Shown here piece after piece: positions 1 to 7,978 of a DNA stretch of 50,422 nt. Both the position numbers and the translations under genes were made by a program. Origin of the DNA: Treponema sp. UBA1747 (GTDB taxonomy: Bacteria; Spirochaetota; Spirochaetia; Treponematales; Treponemataceae); the NCBI GenBank assembly GCA_002315375.1, contig DCHR01000050.1:701-51122 (forward strand). Reading direction: 5' to 3'. Under the pieces are notes generated by a model. It did not search any database. It was not told the origin of the DNA and saw nothing but the letters and a program-made list of their open reading frames with translations. Positions within the stretch are counted from its first letter, which is position 1. Each line of letters begins with the position of its first letter.

Positions 1-92
1 TCTTTGTCGTTTGTTAGAATCCAGATACCAAAAGGGGAGATATTTGTAACTTCTGTTTTAGTTGCAACCAAAGTGCTTGTTCCAGTCTGCAT
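1..92 (-). CDS. DUF2442 family protein, N-terminal fragment (runs off window)
   Basis: The frame opens at the ATG at 92 with a strong AGGAGG site 6 nt upstream and stays open to the window edge, giving 30 codons. The visible segment TEVTNISPFGIWILTND matches the conserved start of DUF2442 proteins, where a GIWI-type strand is typical. It overlaps the last 35 bases of the DUF4160 gene in another frame, so the two are translationally coupled. DUF4160/DUF2442 pairs are common small two-gene units in bacteria and are sometimes suggested to be toxin-antitoxin-like; no function is proven. The rest of the gene lies left of position 1. The family call rests on this short segment plus the neighbour. 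Confidence 0.75.
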   Translation of the reverse strand, partial: MQTGTSTLVATKTEVTNISPFGIWILTNDK

Positions 93-297
93 CAATATCC
101 TCCTTTCGTTTCTTGACGATTTCAAGAATTGTGTTTACTTCAGTATTTGAGAGATTAACTACTTTTGCCACACTAATTTCTGGTTCCAGCCAGATTTTTA
201 CTTCACCATCAGAAGAAGCTACATGAACATGTTTTCTTGTTTCTTCTCTTGAGAAAAAATAAAATCTGTAAGGTCCTTCAATAAAAACTGTTGGCAA
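58..297 (-). CDS. DUF4160 domain protein
   Basis: A 79-residue protein beginning L/M-PTVFIEGPYRFYFFS, followed by a KHVHVASSDGEVKIWL segment and ending DADWNKHFG. This is the DUF4160 pattern: an MPT start, a HVHV strand and a closing W-N-F helix. The frame is open back to a TTG at 396, but the TTG at 297 is preferred. It has an AGGA site 9 nt upstream, gives the family's usual length and PT start, and lies just below an extended -10 (TGTTATACT). No ATG exists in this frame. It is followed by, and overlaps, a DUF2442 gene. The function is unknown; the pair resembles small autoregulated two-gene modules. Confidence 0.75.
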   Translation of the reverse strand: MPTVFIEGPYRFYFFSREETRKHVHVASSDGEVKIWLEPEISVAKVVNLSNTEVNTILEIVKKRKEDIDADWNKHFGCN

Positions 298-306
298 TTT
301 TTGTAA

Positions 307-328
307 TCCTTTTAAAGTCAGTATAACA
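307..328 (-). promoter_or_regulatory. Extended -10 promoter and RBS for DUF4160-DUF2442
   Basis: On the minus strand TGTTATACT is an extended -10 (TATACT at 320-325), with AGGA at 307-310 nine bases before the TTG start at 297. No convincing -35 is seen. Confidence 0.4.
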
Positions 329-400
329 TAGAATGTAAAAATCTTATACACTAATACGTTGTTATCCCCATCAATACCAATTTGTTTAAATAACAATAAA

Positions 401-437
401 TACGAATAAATTTGTAAATATCGAATAATTATTCGTA
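401..437. repeat. Inverted repeats built on CGAATAA
   Basis: TACGAATAA at 401-409 is the exact complement of TTATTCGTA at 429-437. Inside this, CGAATAATTATTCG at 422-435 is a perfect 14-bp palindrome. Three copies of the same 7-bp half-site therefore sit between the MATE gene and the DUF4160 unit. It could be an operator or an AT-rich hairpin at the end of the MATE transcript. The sequence does not decide between them. Confidence 0.5.
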
Positions 438-449
438 TAGAACAAAGTT

Positions 450-1808
450 TTATTTCTCCACAACAGATTTATTCCGCCAGCTTCCTTTTATCCATCTGAT
501 TATGACGATTATTCCACGGAAAACTTCATCAGCTGTAGTTCCCATAAATACACCGGCAGCTCCAAGTCCAAGGAGAACTCCGCTTGTATAACCTACAGAA
601 AGTCCGATAATCCACATTGAAAGCATTCCGATTACTACAGGGAAAATATAGTCTCCTGCGGCTTTAAGGCTTCCGATAATAATCAGGTTTGTGGAACGTC
701 CAAGCTCCATAAAAATTCCTACCATCATTATCTGACGGGCCAGTCTGATTACTTCAGTATCAGCGCCAAAGAGTTTAAGTGACCAGGGACTTAAGAAACA
801 GTTTGTGCTGGCAAGTATCAGAGTAATGGGCAGTGTCATTAAGAGGGAACGCATAACGCGCCTGTATGCTGCATCTTCTTTTTCGGCTCCGATAAGGTGG
901 CCTGTGATAATCTGGGTAGACATGGCAACTGAGTTTGAAAAAGCTACGTTCAGGTTCATAAGGGAATGTGCCAGAACTTTTGCATTAACTGCTGCTGTTC
1001 CCATCGGATTGATAAATGAAAAAAGAATCGTCTGTGCCAGAGAATAGGCCATGTTTTCACCGGCGGTAGGAAGCCCGATTTTCAGTTCCTTCCATAAAAG
1101 ATTGAAAGGAAAAGGTCTCAGAGTTTTAAGGCTCAGTTTGCCGATTTTTAATACGTAGAAGATTGTGATTGCTGCTGTCAGGGCAACAACACGGGAAAAG
1201 GAAGTAGAGATGGCGGCTCCCTTTACTCCCAGACCCAGAACTTTCCATGGACCGTAAAGGAACAGCCAGTTTCCCAGAATGTTCAGAAGGTTTACGCAGA
1301 TTGAAATATACATGCCGACTTTTGTATGACCGTTACAGCGAAGAATCTGAACCATAACATTAAAACCGGCTTGAAGAAAAAGACATGAGCCTACAATCTT
1401 TGTATAAGCAATACAGTCGGGCATCATTTCTTCCGGAACTTTCAGAAGACGGAAAAGAAATGGTCCAATAAAAAAAAGAAATGCTGACAGAAAAATTCCG
1501 ATTGCCAGGTTTACCACAAAGCTGAGGGTGTAAATCTGATTCATTTTTTCAAATTGTTTTGCACCCAGGTATTGCGCAACAATAACATTTGTGGCTGTGG
1601 CAATGACATTGAACATTACGATGAACAGGAACATTATCTGATTTGCATTTCCAACTGCACCTACGGCTACAGAAGAAAAGCGTCCGAGCATAACGGTGTC
1701 TGCATTATGGATGAGAATGTTCAGCAGTAATTCAACAAAAATTGGCCCAGCCAGGAAAAAAAGTCTGGTATTTTCGTCAATAATTCGTTCTTTTTTCTGT
1801 GATTTCAT
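450..1808 (-). CDS. MATE family multidrug/sodium antiporter
   Basis: Inner-membrane exporter of the multi-antimicrobial extrusion family (Na+- or H+-driven efflux of organic cations or small metabolites). The protein is about 452 residues with around 12 hydrophobic segments in two homologous halves. It has the typical opening (AGPIFVELLLNILIHNADTVMLG) and the family's QYLGAKQ loop after the third helix. An upstream ATG at 1817 gives three more residues, but it overlaps the -10 box (TTGACA, 17-bp spacer, TATATA). The ATG at 1808 lies 8 nt past that box and is the likely start of a leaderless mRNA. The gene is divergent from pyrB, and their promoters overlap. The substrate cannot be read from sequence. 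Confidence 0.9.
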   Translation of the reverse strand: MKSQKKERIIDENTRLFFLAGPIFVELLLNILIHNADTVMLGRFSSVAVGAVGNANQIMFLFIVMFNVIATATNVIVAQYLGAKQFEKMNQIYTLSFVVNLAIGIFLSAFLFFIGPFLFRLLKVPEEMMPDCIAYTKIVGSCLFLQAGFNVMVQILRCNGHTKVGMYISICVNLLNILGNWLFLYGPWKVLGLGVKGAAISTSFSRVVALTAAITIFYVLKIGKLSLKTLRPFPFNLLWKELKIGLPTAGENMAYSLAQTILFSFINPMGTAAVNAKVLAHSLMNLNVAFSNSVAMSTQIITGHLIGAEKEDAAYRRVMRSLLMTLPITLILASTNCFLSPWSLKLFGADTEVIRLARQIMMVGIFMELGRSTNLIIIGSLKAAGDYIFPVVIGMLSMWIIGLSVGYTSGVLLGLGAAGVFMGTTADEVFRGIIVIIRWIKGSWRNKSVVEK

Positions 1809-1816
1809 ATCTTTCA

Positions 1817-1845
1817 TATATATTATTGTAAGGAGACTATGTCAA
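1817..1845 (-). promoter_or_regulatory. Promoter of MATE gene, leaderless type
   Basis: On the minus strand TTGACA (1845-1840), a 17-bp spacer and TATATA (1822-1817), then 8 nt to the ATG at 1808. There is no Shine-Dalgarno. It faces away from the pyrB promoter and overlaps it. Confidence 0.65.
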
Positions 1846-1868
1846 AATCTATCAAAATTTGCTAGAAT
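1840..1868 (+). promoter_or_regulatory. Probable pyrB promoter, leaderless type
   Basis: TAGAAT at 1863-1868 ends 9 nt before the pyrB ATG, with no Shine-Dalgarno between. The -35 region (TGTCAA at 1840-1845, 17-bp spacer) is poor and doubles as the -35 of the divergent MATE gene. Confidence 0.4.
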
Positions 1869-1877
1869 AATATCACT

Positions 1878-2801
1878 ATGTTACAGGGACGTCATTTAAT
1901 CCAGCCGGATGATCTTACAGTATCAGAAATCGATGAAATTTGCTCTTTGGCAGAACAGATTATTGTTGATCCTTCTAATTATATTGATGTGTGTCGTGGG
2001 AAAATTCTTGCGACACTTTTTTTTGAGCCAAGTACAAGAACCCGTCTTTCTTTCGAAGCTGCTATGCTCCGTTTGGGAGGTTCAGTAGAAGGCTTTGCTG
2101 ATGCAAGCTACACTTCATCTACAAAGGGTGAAACTCTGGCAGATACAATTCGCGTTGTTTCATCTTATGCCGATGTAATTGCAATGCGTACTCCAAAAGA
2201 GGGGGCTGCACTTCTCGCAAGCAAGTATTCTGCCTGCCCGATTATTAATGCAGGTGATGGTGGTCATTACCATCCAACTCAGACACTGACAGACCTTCTT
2301 ACAATCCGCCAGCTTTTGGGTTCAACAGAAGGCAAAACAATCGGATTCTGTGGAGACCTGAAGTTCGGACGTACAGTTCATTCCCTTACAGAAGCAATGG
2401 TTCGTTATCCGAACAATAAATTTGTATTCATCAGTCCAAAAGAACTTACTGTTCCTGATTATATGATTCATAATATTCTGGAACCAACAGGTGCTCAGTT
2501 TATTCAGGCGGAAAACCTGGATTCAGTAATCGGAGACCTGGATATTCTTTATATGACTCGTGTTCAGAAGGAACGCTTCTTTAATGAACAGGATTACATT
2601 CGTCTTAAGGACAGCTACATTCTTGATAAAGACAAGATGAAGAAAGCCAAGTCAAATATGATTGTTCTTCATCCTCTTCCACGTGTAAATGAAATCCTTC
2701 CGGAAGTTGATGATGATCCAAGAGCTGCATACTTCAAACAGGTTAAATACGGTATGTTCGCCCGTATGGCCCTGATTGCAAAAGTAACAGGTTCACTTTA
2801 A
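1878..2801 (+). CDS. pyrB: Aspartate carbamoyltransferase catalytic subunit
   Basis: Catalyses carbamoyl phosphate + L-aspartate to N-carbamoyl-L-aspartate, the committed step of pyrimidine synthesis, in the cytoplasm. The protein has 307 residues, normal for a catalytic chain. The carbamoyl-phosphate loop FFEPSTRTRLSFE is at residues 48-60, the second-domain segment GGHYHPTQTLTDL is present, and HPLPRVNEI near residues 265-273 closes the active site. No regulatory pyrI and no other pyr gene lies nearby, so it stands alone and faces away from the MATE gene. The start has no Shine-Dalgarno but a -10-like box 9 nt upstream. A strong hairpin terminator follows directly. Confidence 0.95.
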   Translation: MLQGRHLIQPDDLTVSEIDEICSLAEQIIVDPSNYIDVCRGKILATLFFEPSTRTRLSFEAAMLRLGGSVEGFADASYTSSTKGETLADTIRVVSSYADVIAMRTPKEGAALLASKYSACPIINAGDGGHYHPTQTLTDLLTIRQLLGSTEGKTIGFCGDLKFGRTVHSLTEAMVRYPNNKFVFISPKELTVPDYMIHNILEPTGAQFIQAENLDSVIGDLDILYMTRVQKERFFNEQDYIRLKDSYILDKDKMKKAKSNMIVLHPLPRVNEILPEVDDDPRAAYFKQVKYGMFARMALIAKVTGSL

Positions 2802-2802
2802 T

Positions 2803-2841
2803 AAAAAAAACGGTGGTTTCGACGAAACCACCGTTTTTTTT
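2803..2841. terminator. Bidirectional terminator between pyrB and galE
   Basis: CGGTGGTTT at 2811-2819 pairs with AAACCACCG at 2825-2833 around a 5-nt loop. It is flanked by an A-run on the left and a T-run on the right, so it can stop both convergent genes. Confidence 0.9.
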
Positions 2842-2890
2842 GTCCTTCAGTCTTTTGACAGGTTCAGGGACCGCAGACTCAGAATTCCAT

Positions 2891-3907
2891 TTATCCTTCG
2901 TAACCGTTAGGGTTATTAGACTGCCATCTCCAGGAATCTTCACACATTTCTTTAATTCCCCGTTCTGCTTTCCAGCCAAGTTCCCGTTCTGCTTTTGCAG
3001 GGTCAGCGTAGCATGTAGCAATATCGCCGGGGCGGCGTGCTTTAATTACGTAAGGAACTTTTACACCTGTTGCGGCTTCAAAGTTTTTTACGATGTCCAG
3101 AACTGAGTAGCCCTGGCCTGTTCCCAGGTTGTAGATACAGAGTCCTGCTTTTTCTTCAATTTTTTTAAGGGCTTTTACATGTCCCACTGCCAGATCCACA
3201 ACGTGGATGTAATCACGGACACCTGTTCCGTCAGGAGTGTCGTAATCGTTTCCGAAAATTCCCAGTTCCTTAAGTTTACCAACAGCAACCTGAGTTACAT
3301 AAGGCATAAGGTTGTTTGGGATTCCGTTTGGATTTTCACCCATAGTTCCCGATTTGTGGGCTCCGATAGGATTGAAGTAGCGGAGAAGAATTACGTTCCA
3401 TTCAGGATCAGCTTTCTGCATGTCGCTTAAAATCTGTTCCAGCATGGATTTTGTCCATCCGTATGGATTTGTACACTGACCTTTCGGACATTCTTCTGTA
3501 ATAGGAATAAAGGCCGGGTCACCGTAAACAGTAGCCGATGAAGAGAAGATGATGTTCTTGCAGTTATGTTTTCTCATTACATCAACCAGAGTGAGAGTAC
3601 CAGCGATATTGTTTTCGTAGTATTCCCATGGTTTTGCAACTGATTCACCTACAGCTTTAAGTCCGGCAAAGTGAATTACAGAATCGATTTTTTCTGCATC
3701 AAAAACCTTGTTCAGGGCATCACGGTCAAGAATATCTGCCTTGTAAAATTTAACAGATTTGCCTGTAATCTTTTCTACTCTTTCAAGTGATTTTTCGCTT
3801 GAGTTAGCCAGGTTGTCCAGAACAACAACGTCGTAACCTGCATTCTGAAGTTCAACAACAGTGTGGCTTCCGATAAATCCGGCTCCACCGGTAACTAAAA
3901 TTGCCAT
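2891..3907 (-). CDS. galE: UDP-glucose 4-epimerase
   Basis: Interconverts UDP-glucose and UDP-galactose using tightly bound NAD, for the Leloir pathway and galactose-containing surface glycans. The 338-residue short-chain dehydrogenase has the NAD motif GGAGFIGSH at residues 7-15. The catalytic triad is S124 in FSSSATVYG, with Y149 and K153 in NPYGWTK. The C-terminal substrate region carries ARRPGD and ELGWKAERG. The start is clear: AAAGGAG lies 7 nt before the ATG. A promoter-like TATACA, 18-bp spacer, TATGAT (3966-3937) lies upstream. It converges on pyrB and shares its terminator. No other gal gene is adjacent. Confidence 0.95.
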   Translation of the reverse strand: MAILVTGGAGFIGSHTVVELQNAGYDVVVLDNLANSSEKSLERVEKITGKSVKFYKADILDRDALNKVFDAEKIDSVIHFAGLKAVGESVAKPWEYYENNIAGTLTLVDVMRKHNCKNIIFSSSATVYGDPAFIPITEECPKGQCTNPYGWTKSMLEQILSDMQKADPEWNVILLRYFNPIGAHKSGTMGENPNGIPNNLMPYVTQVAVGKLKELGIFGNDYDTPDGTGVRDYIHVVDLAVGHVKALKKIEEKAGLCIYNLGTGQGYSVLDIVKNFEAATGVKVPYVIKARRPGDIATCYADPAKAERELGWKAERGIKEMCEDSWRWQSNNPNGYEG

Positions 3908-3936
3908 GGAAATACTCCTTTATTCGTTATGTCTTA

Positions 3937-3966
3937 ATCATAAATCTGTTTTATTCGTCTGTATAT
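3937..3966 (-). promoter_or_regulatory. Probable galE promoter
   Basis: On the minus strand TATACA, an 18-bp spacer and TATGAT, giving a leader of about 25-30 nt that contains AAAGGAG. Unlike many first genes in this window, galE has a normal leader. Confidence 0.4.
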
Positions 3967-3997
3967 TGTCATTTGTTTAATCGATATGTAAAAATGT

Positions 3998-4025
3998 TGC
4001 ATAATAGGCTCAGGTTTGTAATAAT
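3998..4025 (+). promoter_or_regulatory. Promoter of AraC gene, leaderless type
   Basis: TTGCAT (3998-4003), a 16-bp spacer and a consensus TATAAT (4020-4025), then 6 nt to the ATG at 4032. There is no Shine-Dalgarno. Confidence 0.65.
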
Positions 4026-4031
4026 TAAAAT

Positions 4032-5303
4032 ATGACGAAAGATGATGAAATAATAACAGATATCTTCAGATCACAGCTTAAAACCTATCCTGCTTCTACG
4101 GTAACCATACTTGGTGCGGGAGATTATGAGTCTCTTGTTCCGGAAGGAAAATTCAAAAGTGTAAAATCTGTGGATATAAACAAAAAAGCCGTGGTAATTT
4201 CCAGTCTGGAGCCTTCGGATCTGCTTATTACAAATCTTCTTCTTGAAAAAATGGGTTATGCCTTTTTTATAAATATTCTGAAAAAAGTCAGACCCCAGTT
4301 TGTGTGCTGCAGCTTTTATTTATCAAATCCTCTTGGAATATCGGAAGATGAACTGACTTCACGACTGTTACAGGAATCTTACGAATTATTCAGCCGCAGC
4401 GAAGTTTCCCTATCAAACGGAAAGACTCTTATTCAGCTTGATTTTACAGTCTCAAGTTTTGCACTTGGATTGTCGGAGCCTGCAAAGACTTCATATAAAG
4501 TTTCGGGCAAGGAACTTATGTCTCTTTCTGTTTTCAATGTGGGGACACAGAAATGTGAACCCCGTTATCAGTGGGGACCAGGGGTTCGTGATTTTTATCT
4601 GCTTCATTATATTGTGTCAGGAAATGGAACTTATGTTGTTGGAGACCATGAGTACAAGCTGGGAGCGGGGGACTGCTTTCTTTCATATCCTCACAGGGAG
4701 GTTTCTTATTTTGCAGATGCCAGAAATCCCTGGGAATATGCCTGGGTAGGATTTTCGGGAACTGAAGCGGCCATGATTTTAGGGGCAACGGATTTTACCC
4801 AGGACGAGCCTTATATACGGGACACTTCCCACGGCGAAAAAATTCTGGAATTAATTCGGGAAATATATCTTGCTAAAGGAAACAGTTTTTCTGCAGGTAT
4901 TAATATGACAGGCAAACTTTATGAACTCCTTTCCCTGTTTGTGGAAGACTCAAGTGCAGAACCTGTTCAAATGGGGGCCAGACTTTATGTTCAGAGTGCA
5001 ATGGAATACATTACAGAAAACTATGCAGGTCCAATAACTATAGAAGAAATTTCAGATTATGTGGGAATAAGTAGAAGCCAGCTTTTTCGCTGTTTTCAGC
5101 AGGTAACAGGAATTTCGCCCAAAGAATATCTGACCCAGTACCGCATAAAAAAAGCCTGCCAGCTTCTGACGCAGACTTCCTTTTCTATGACTGCAATTGC
5201 AAACTCCCTTGGCTTTGAGAACAGTCTTTATTTTTCAAAAGCCTTTCGGAAAGTCCAGGGAGTTTCACCAAGCGAATATCGGGCTACGGCGCAAAATATT
5301 TGA
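4032..5303 (+). CDS. AraC-type regulator with methyltransferase-like N-terminal domain
   Basis: A 423-residue protein with three parts. Residues 20-140 resemble a small class I SAM-methyltransferase fold: a glycine-rich strand-loop (TVTILGAGDYESL, 23-35), an acidic strand end (SVDIN, 46-50) and a DLLITNLLLEKMGY stretch (63-76) where such enzymes have motif IV. Residues 165-260 form an AraC-type cupin sensor (GNGTYVVG, GAGDCFLSYP). Residues 315-420 hold two helix-turn-helices with the family signature ending near SPSEYRA. AraC regulators usually have only the cupin and HTH. The ligand is unknown, and whether the front domain still binds SAM is uncertain. It is divergent from galE, which may be a target, and has its own leaderless promoter. 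Confidence 0.85.
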   Translation: MTKDDEIITDIFRSQLKTYPASTVTILGAGDYESLVPEGKFKSVKSVDINKKAVVISSLEPSDLLITNLLLEKMGYAFFINILKKVRPQFVCCSFYLSNPLGISEDELTSRLLQESYELFSRSEVSLSNGKTLIQLDFTVSSFALGLSEPAKTSYKVSGKELMSLSVFNVGTQKCEPRYQWGPGVRDFYLLHYIVSGNGTYVVGDHEYKLGAGDCFLSYPHREVSYFADARNPWEYAWVGFSGTEAAMILGATDFTQDEPYIRDTSHGEKILELIREIYLAKGNSFSAGINMTGKLYELLSLFVEDSSAEPVQMGARLYVQSAMEYITENYAGPITIEEISDYVGISRSQLFRCFQQVTGISPKEYLTQYRIKKACQLLTQTSFSMTAIANSLGFENSLYFSKAFRKVQGVSPSEYRATAQNI

Positions 5304-5310
5304 ATTTGAG

Positions 5311-5913
5311 TTATTCTTTTTCTGAAGCGGCAGCTTTCTTTGCAGCCTTTTCTACAAGAATAATTCTGCGGCGCTGAAGGCGTGGAGTGTTGTAGCGCAG
5401 AATTGCATAAGGCATCAGACTTAAAACTGCATTTACAAAAACAATCGGGAAACTGAAATACCAGAAATAATTCCATGGAAAACAGAAAATCATTGCAATT
5501 CCGACAATTGCGTTCTGAAGATGAATAACTTCGCCATAATTGTTTTCCAGAATGAAGCGTTCCATGTAAACAGGATTGTCAGGATCGGAAATTGATTTTT
5601 TATCAAAGGCAGTAAACATGCCCAGTTCCAGTACGTGATCCTTCCATTTTTTGATTCCGATTTTTTCATAAAATTTGCATTCTTTTTTCGGAACATCAAA
5701 ATAGCCTTTTTTCTCATAAGAAAACCATTTTTCAGGAAATGCACGACGGATAATAAAAGCCCAGAGTCCGTCCCACGCAATAACGCCGATTGTTCCTCCA
5801 ATGGCAGCAAGGAAAACATAAAGAGTGCTCATTCCTGCAGAACGGCCCCAGATCAGACCTGCAGCAATCATCAGAATATCGGTAAGCCCGATAACCACAA
5901 TATACATTATCAT
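5311..5913 (-). CDS. CrtO-like (PF18927-type) integral membrane protein
   Basis: A 200-residue membrane protein with hydrophobic segments at about 2-22, 31-55, 136-157 and 158-172. The soluble central part has FYEKIGIKKWKD (81-92), and the tail has ILRYNTPRLQRRR (171-183). The Y-x-K-x-x-I-K-x-W-K-D and RYN-PRL patterns are those of the family named for staphylococcal CrtO, the acyltransferase that finishes staphyloxanthin. No carotenoid gene is present here, so the acceptor is unknown and that name should not be transferred. AGGAG lies 6 nt before the ATG. It starts 21 nt after the stop of the EAL phosphodiesterase gene, so the two probably form an operon. The lysine- and alanine-rich C-terminus is cytoplasmic-looking. 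Confidence 0.55.
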   Translation of the reverse strand: MIMYIVVIGLTDILMIAAGLIWGRSAGMSTLYVFLAAIGGTIGVIAWDGLWAFIIRRAFPEKWFSYEKKGYFDVPKKECKFYEKIGIKKWKDHVLELGMFTAFDKKSISDPDNPVYMERFILENNYGEVIHLQNAIVGIAMIFCFPWNYFWYFSFPIVFVNAVLSLMPYAILRYNTPRLQRRRIILVEKAAKKAAASEKE

Positions 5914-5934
5914 AAGAAACTCCTGGTGTATGGA

Positions 5935-7881
5935 TTAATTATGTTCTTCAAGAAAGTTCATGAATTCATCGGCAGGCATAGGGTAAGCATAATAGAAGCC
6001 CTGAATAAGGTCGCATCCGATTTTTTTCAGTCGTTCTACATTTTCTTTTGTTTCTACACCTTCGGCCAGAGAAACCATTTTCTTTTCTTTAGCAAGATCA
6101 AAAAGATATCTGATGGCATTTTCATTTTCACCGTCAGATGTCATTGTATCAATAAGGCTTTTGTCAAATTTTATTTCACTGAAATTATGATTCAGGATTT
6201 TTGAAGTATTCGAATATCCTGTTCCAAAATCATCCAGAGCGTATTCAATTCCACGGGAACTCATTTCTTCCAGAAGTCTGGTAAAACGGATTTCATCATT
6301 GGCGGCAACTGATTCGGTTATTTCAAAACGGATGAGAGTAGGGGAAATGTGATTTCTGTTCAGTATCTCACAAATGTGATCAATGATTCCTTCGTACATA
6401 CATTGAATCATGGAAAGATTGATGTTGATCGATTGGATTCCTTTATCAAACAGATTTGTCTTGTTGATAAAATCACAGGTTTTCTGAATCATTATGTCGC
6501 TGATTTGAATAATATCTCCGTTTGCTTCTGCTTCAGGAATGAATTGGAGAGGCGGAATATAAGTTCCGTCAGTATTCTTCAGACGTAGCAAAGCTTCTGC
6601 GCCAGTAAAGGAATTTTCTTTAAGAGAAAAGATTGGCTGCATGAATACTTCGAAGCTTTCATTTTTTATTGCTTCTTCAACGATGTGTTTTACCCGAATC
6701 TGTTCCTGGAATTGCTGGATAATATTGTAATCAACAAAAGCTACGTGGTGAGGTGTCCAGGAAGTTGCAATGTAGTTTATAAGAGAAATAGTTTCATCTG
6801 TTGTGTAAAAATCAGAGGAGGTATTGCTGTGCATTATCAGACCAGTGTTGTTGATGATATGGATGCGGCCTGAAATTCGATAATTGATTATTGTGGAAGA
6901 ACCTTCAACCGGATAGAAATTCATTGACTGATTTGTCAGTTCATATATTCTGTTTCCGGCAGCTTCGGCTTCTCCGATTTTTTTGAAGAGAATAATATAA
7001 GTATCATTGAACAGATAAAAGATTCTTGCATTCTTGAATTCATTCTGAAGAGTGTTCATGAACTGTCGGGTAATGTAATAACGGCCTTCGATTCCGAATA
7101 AATCTTTGATCTTATTGGTTTTTGCAAGCTTAAAAACAATAAGTGAGCCGGGTTTCTTTGGATTAAAAGATGAAAGCTTTTCAATGAAAGCTACTTTGTT
7201 GAGAGTGCCTGTGGACTGGTCATAGAAAAGACCCGGATTCTGAATAGTCAGGAATGCTGCAACTACAGCGACTGTAGTTGCAAAACCTGTAATCTGAAGA
7301 TTCGGGAAATACATCTGTATGCCTACAGCAAACAGTGAAAGAAAGCAGAAAAGCAGAAGCGAAAAAATACTGCCTTTATTAATTTGGTTCCGATATTTAA
7401 TCAGTTCAATCAGTATTGCTGTTATGAAGACGAGACCGACGGCATAAAGTCCGAAATATCCGTAACTGTGGGTATATGGCTGTGACGGACCATATAAAAA
7501 CAGGAAGTGAGTGAACGGGGTAGACAATATACATATTGTTTCAATCACTATTATTGCAAGCATCAGAATCCAGAACCGTTTGTTAATGCGCCGGAACTGA
7601 TGCGTTATCATATGAATGAAAATATAGTAGAGCATTGGGCCCAGGTTCGCAATCATTCCCTGAAGGTAACCTAAACAGGTGTTCAATAAATAACTTTCGT
7701 ATCTGTAAGTTAAGCAAAAGGATGTGGTAAGGTTTAAAATTGTTGAGATTAAAACATCTGCAATTAAAACCATACAGGCTTTTGATGTTCTGGTAGAGAA
7801 TCGTTTCTGGTTTAAGCAATTACATATGAGCAATATCAGAAAGATAATGGCTGCAATATCAAATTCAATTGTGTATGACAT
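5935..7881 (-). CDS. Membrane EAL-domain c-di-GMP phosphodiesterase with degenerate GGDEF
   Basis: About 648 residues. The first ~230 form a seven-helix-like membrane sensor. Next comes a GGDEF-like domain whose signature is lost: FNDTYIILF stands where RxGGDEF is expected. The C-terminal ~240 residues form an EAL domain with the catalytic set intact: GAEALLRL, NINLS, RFEITES, DDFGTGYS, and LAEGVE near the end. It should hydrolyse c-di-GMP, with the GGDEF remnant serving as a GTP-binding or structural module. An upstream ATG at 7908 lies within the promoter (TTGAAA, 17-bp spacer, GATAAT at 7925-7897), so the ATG at 7881, with a weak AGAAAG site, is preferred. The CrtO-like gene follows it. 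A PilZ protein encoded at 17838 could be a reader of the same signal. Confidence 0.85.
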   Translation of the reverse strand: MSYTIEFDIAAIIFLILLICNCLNQKRFSTRTSKACMVLIADVLISTILNLTTSFCLTYRYESYLLNTCLGYLQGMIANLGPMLYYIFIHMITHQFRRINKRFWILMLAIIVIETICILSTPFTHFLFLYGPSQPYTHSYGYFGLYAVGLVFITAILIELIKYRNQINKGSIFSLLLFCFLSLFAVGIQMYFPNLQITGFATTVAVVAAFLTIQNPGLFYDQSTGTLNKVAFIEKLSSFNPKKPGSLIVFKLAKTNKIKDLFGIEGRYYITRQFMNTLQNEFKNARIFYLFNDTYIILFKKIGEAEAAGNRIYELTNQSMNFYPVEGSSTIINYRISGRIHIINNTGLIMHSNTSSDFYTTDETISLINYIATSWTPHHVAFVDYNIIQQFQEQIRVKHIVEEAIKNESFEVFMQPIFSLKENSFTGAEALLRLKNTDGTYIPPLQFIPEAEANGDIIQISDIMIQKTCDFINKTNLFDKGIQSININLSMIQCMYEGIIDHICEILNRNHISPTLIRFEITESVAANDEIRFTRLLEEMSSRGIEYALDDFGTGYSNTSKILNHNFSEIKFDKSLIDTMTSDGENENAIRYLFDLAKEKKMVSLAEGVETKENVERLKKIGCDLIQGFYYAYPMPADEFMNFLEEHN

Positions 7882-7896
7882 TTTTTGCTTTCTATA

Positions 7897-7925
7897 ATTA
7901 TCGGCCATTTTGCGGTATTTTTCAA
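7897..7925 (-). promoter_or_regulatory. Probable promoter of EAL gene
   Basis: On the minus strand TTGAAA, a 17-bp spacer and GATAAT, ending 15 nt before the ATG at 7881. It covers the alternative ATG at 7908, which argues against that start. Confidence 0.5.
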
Positions 7926-7943
7926 ATTCAAAACTGAGTTTTA

Positions 7944-7972
7944 TTGACCTTATTACTTATAGTGTTTACATT
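7944..7972 (+). promoter_or_regulatory. Promoter of ArsB/NhaD-type gene, leaderless type
   Basis: TTGACC (7944-7949), a 17-bp spacer and TACATT (7967-7972), then exactly 6 nt to the ATG. There is no Shine-Dalgarno. Confidence 0.65.
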
Positions 7973-7978
7973 TAAATT

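Noticed and set aside
5311..5913. Staphyloxanthin acyltransferase crtO
   Set aside because: Family similarity only; no carotenoid genes are seen, so the specific name is not transferred.
7882..7908. Longer start for the EAL protein (ATG at 7908)
   Set aside because: It lies inside the TTGAAA/GATAAT promoter and has no ribosome site; the ATG at 7881 fits better.
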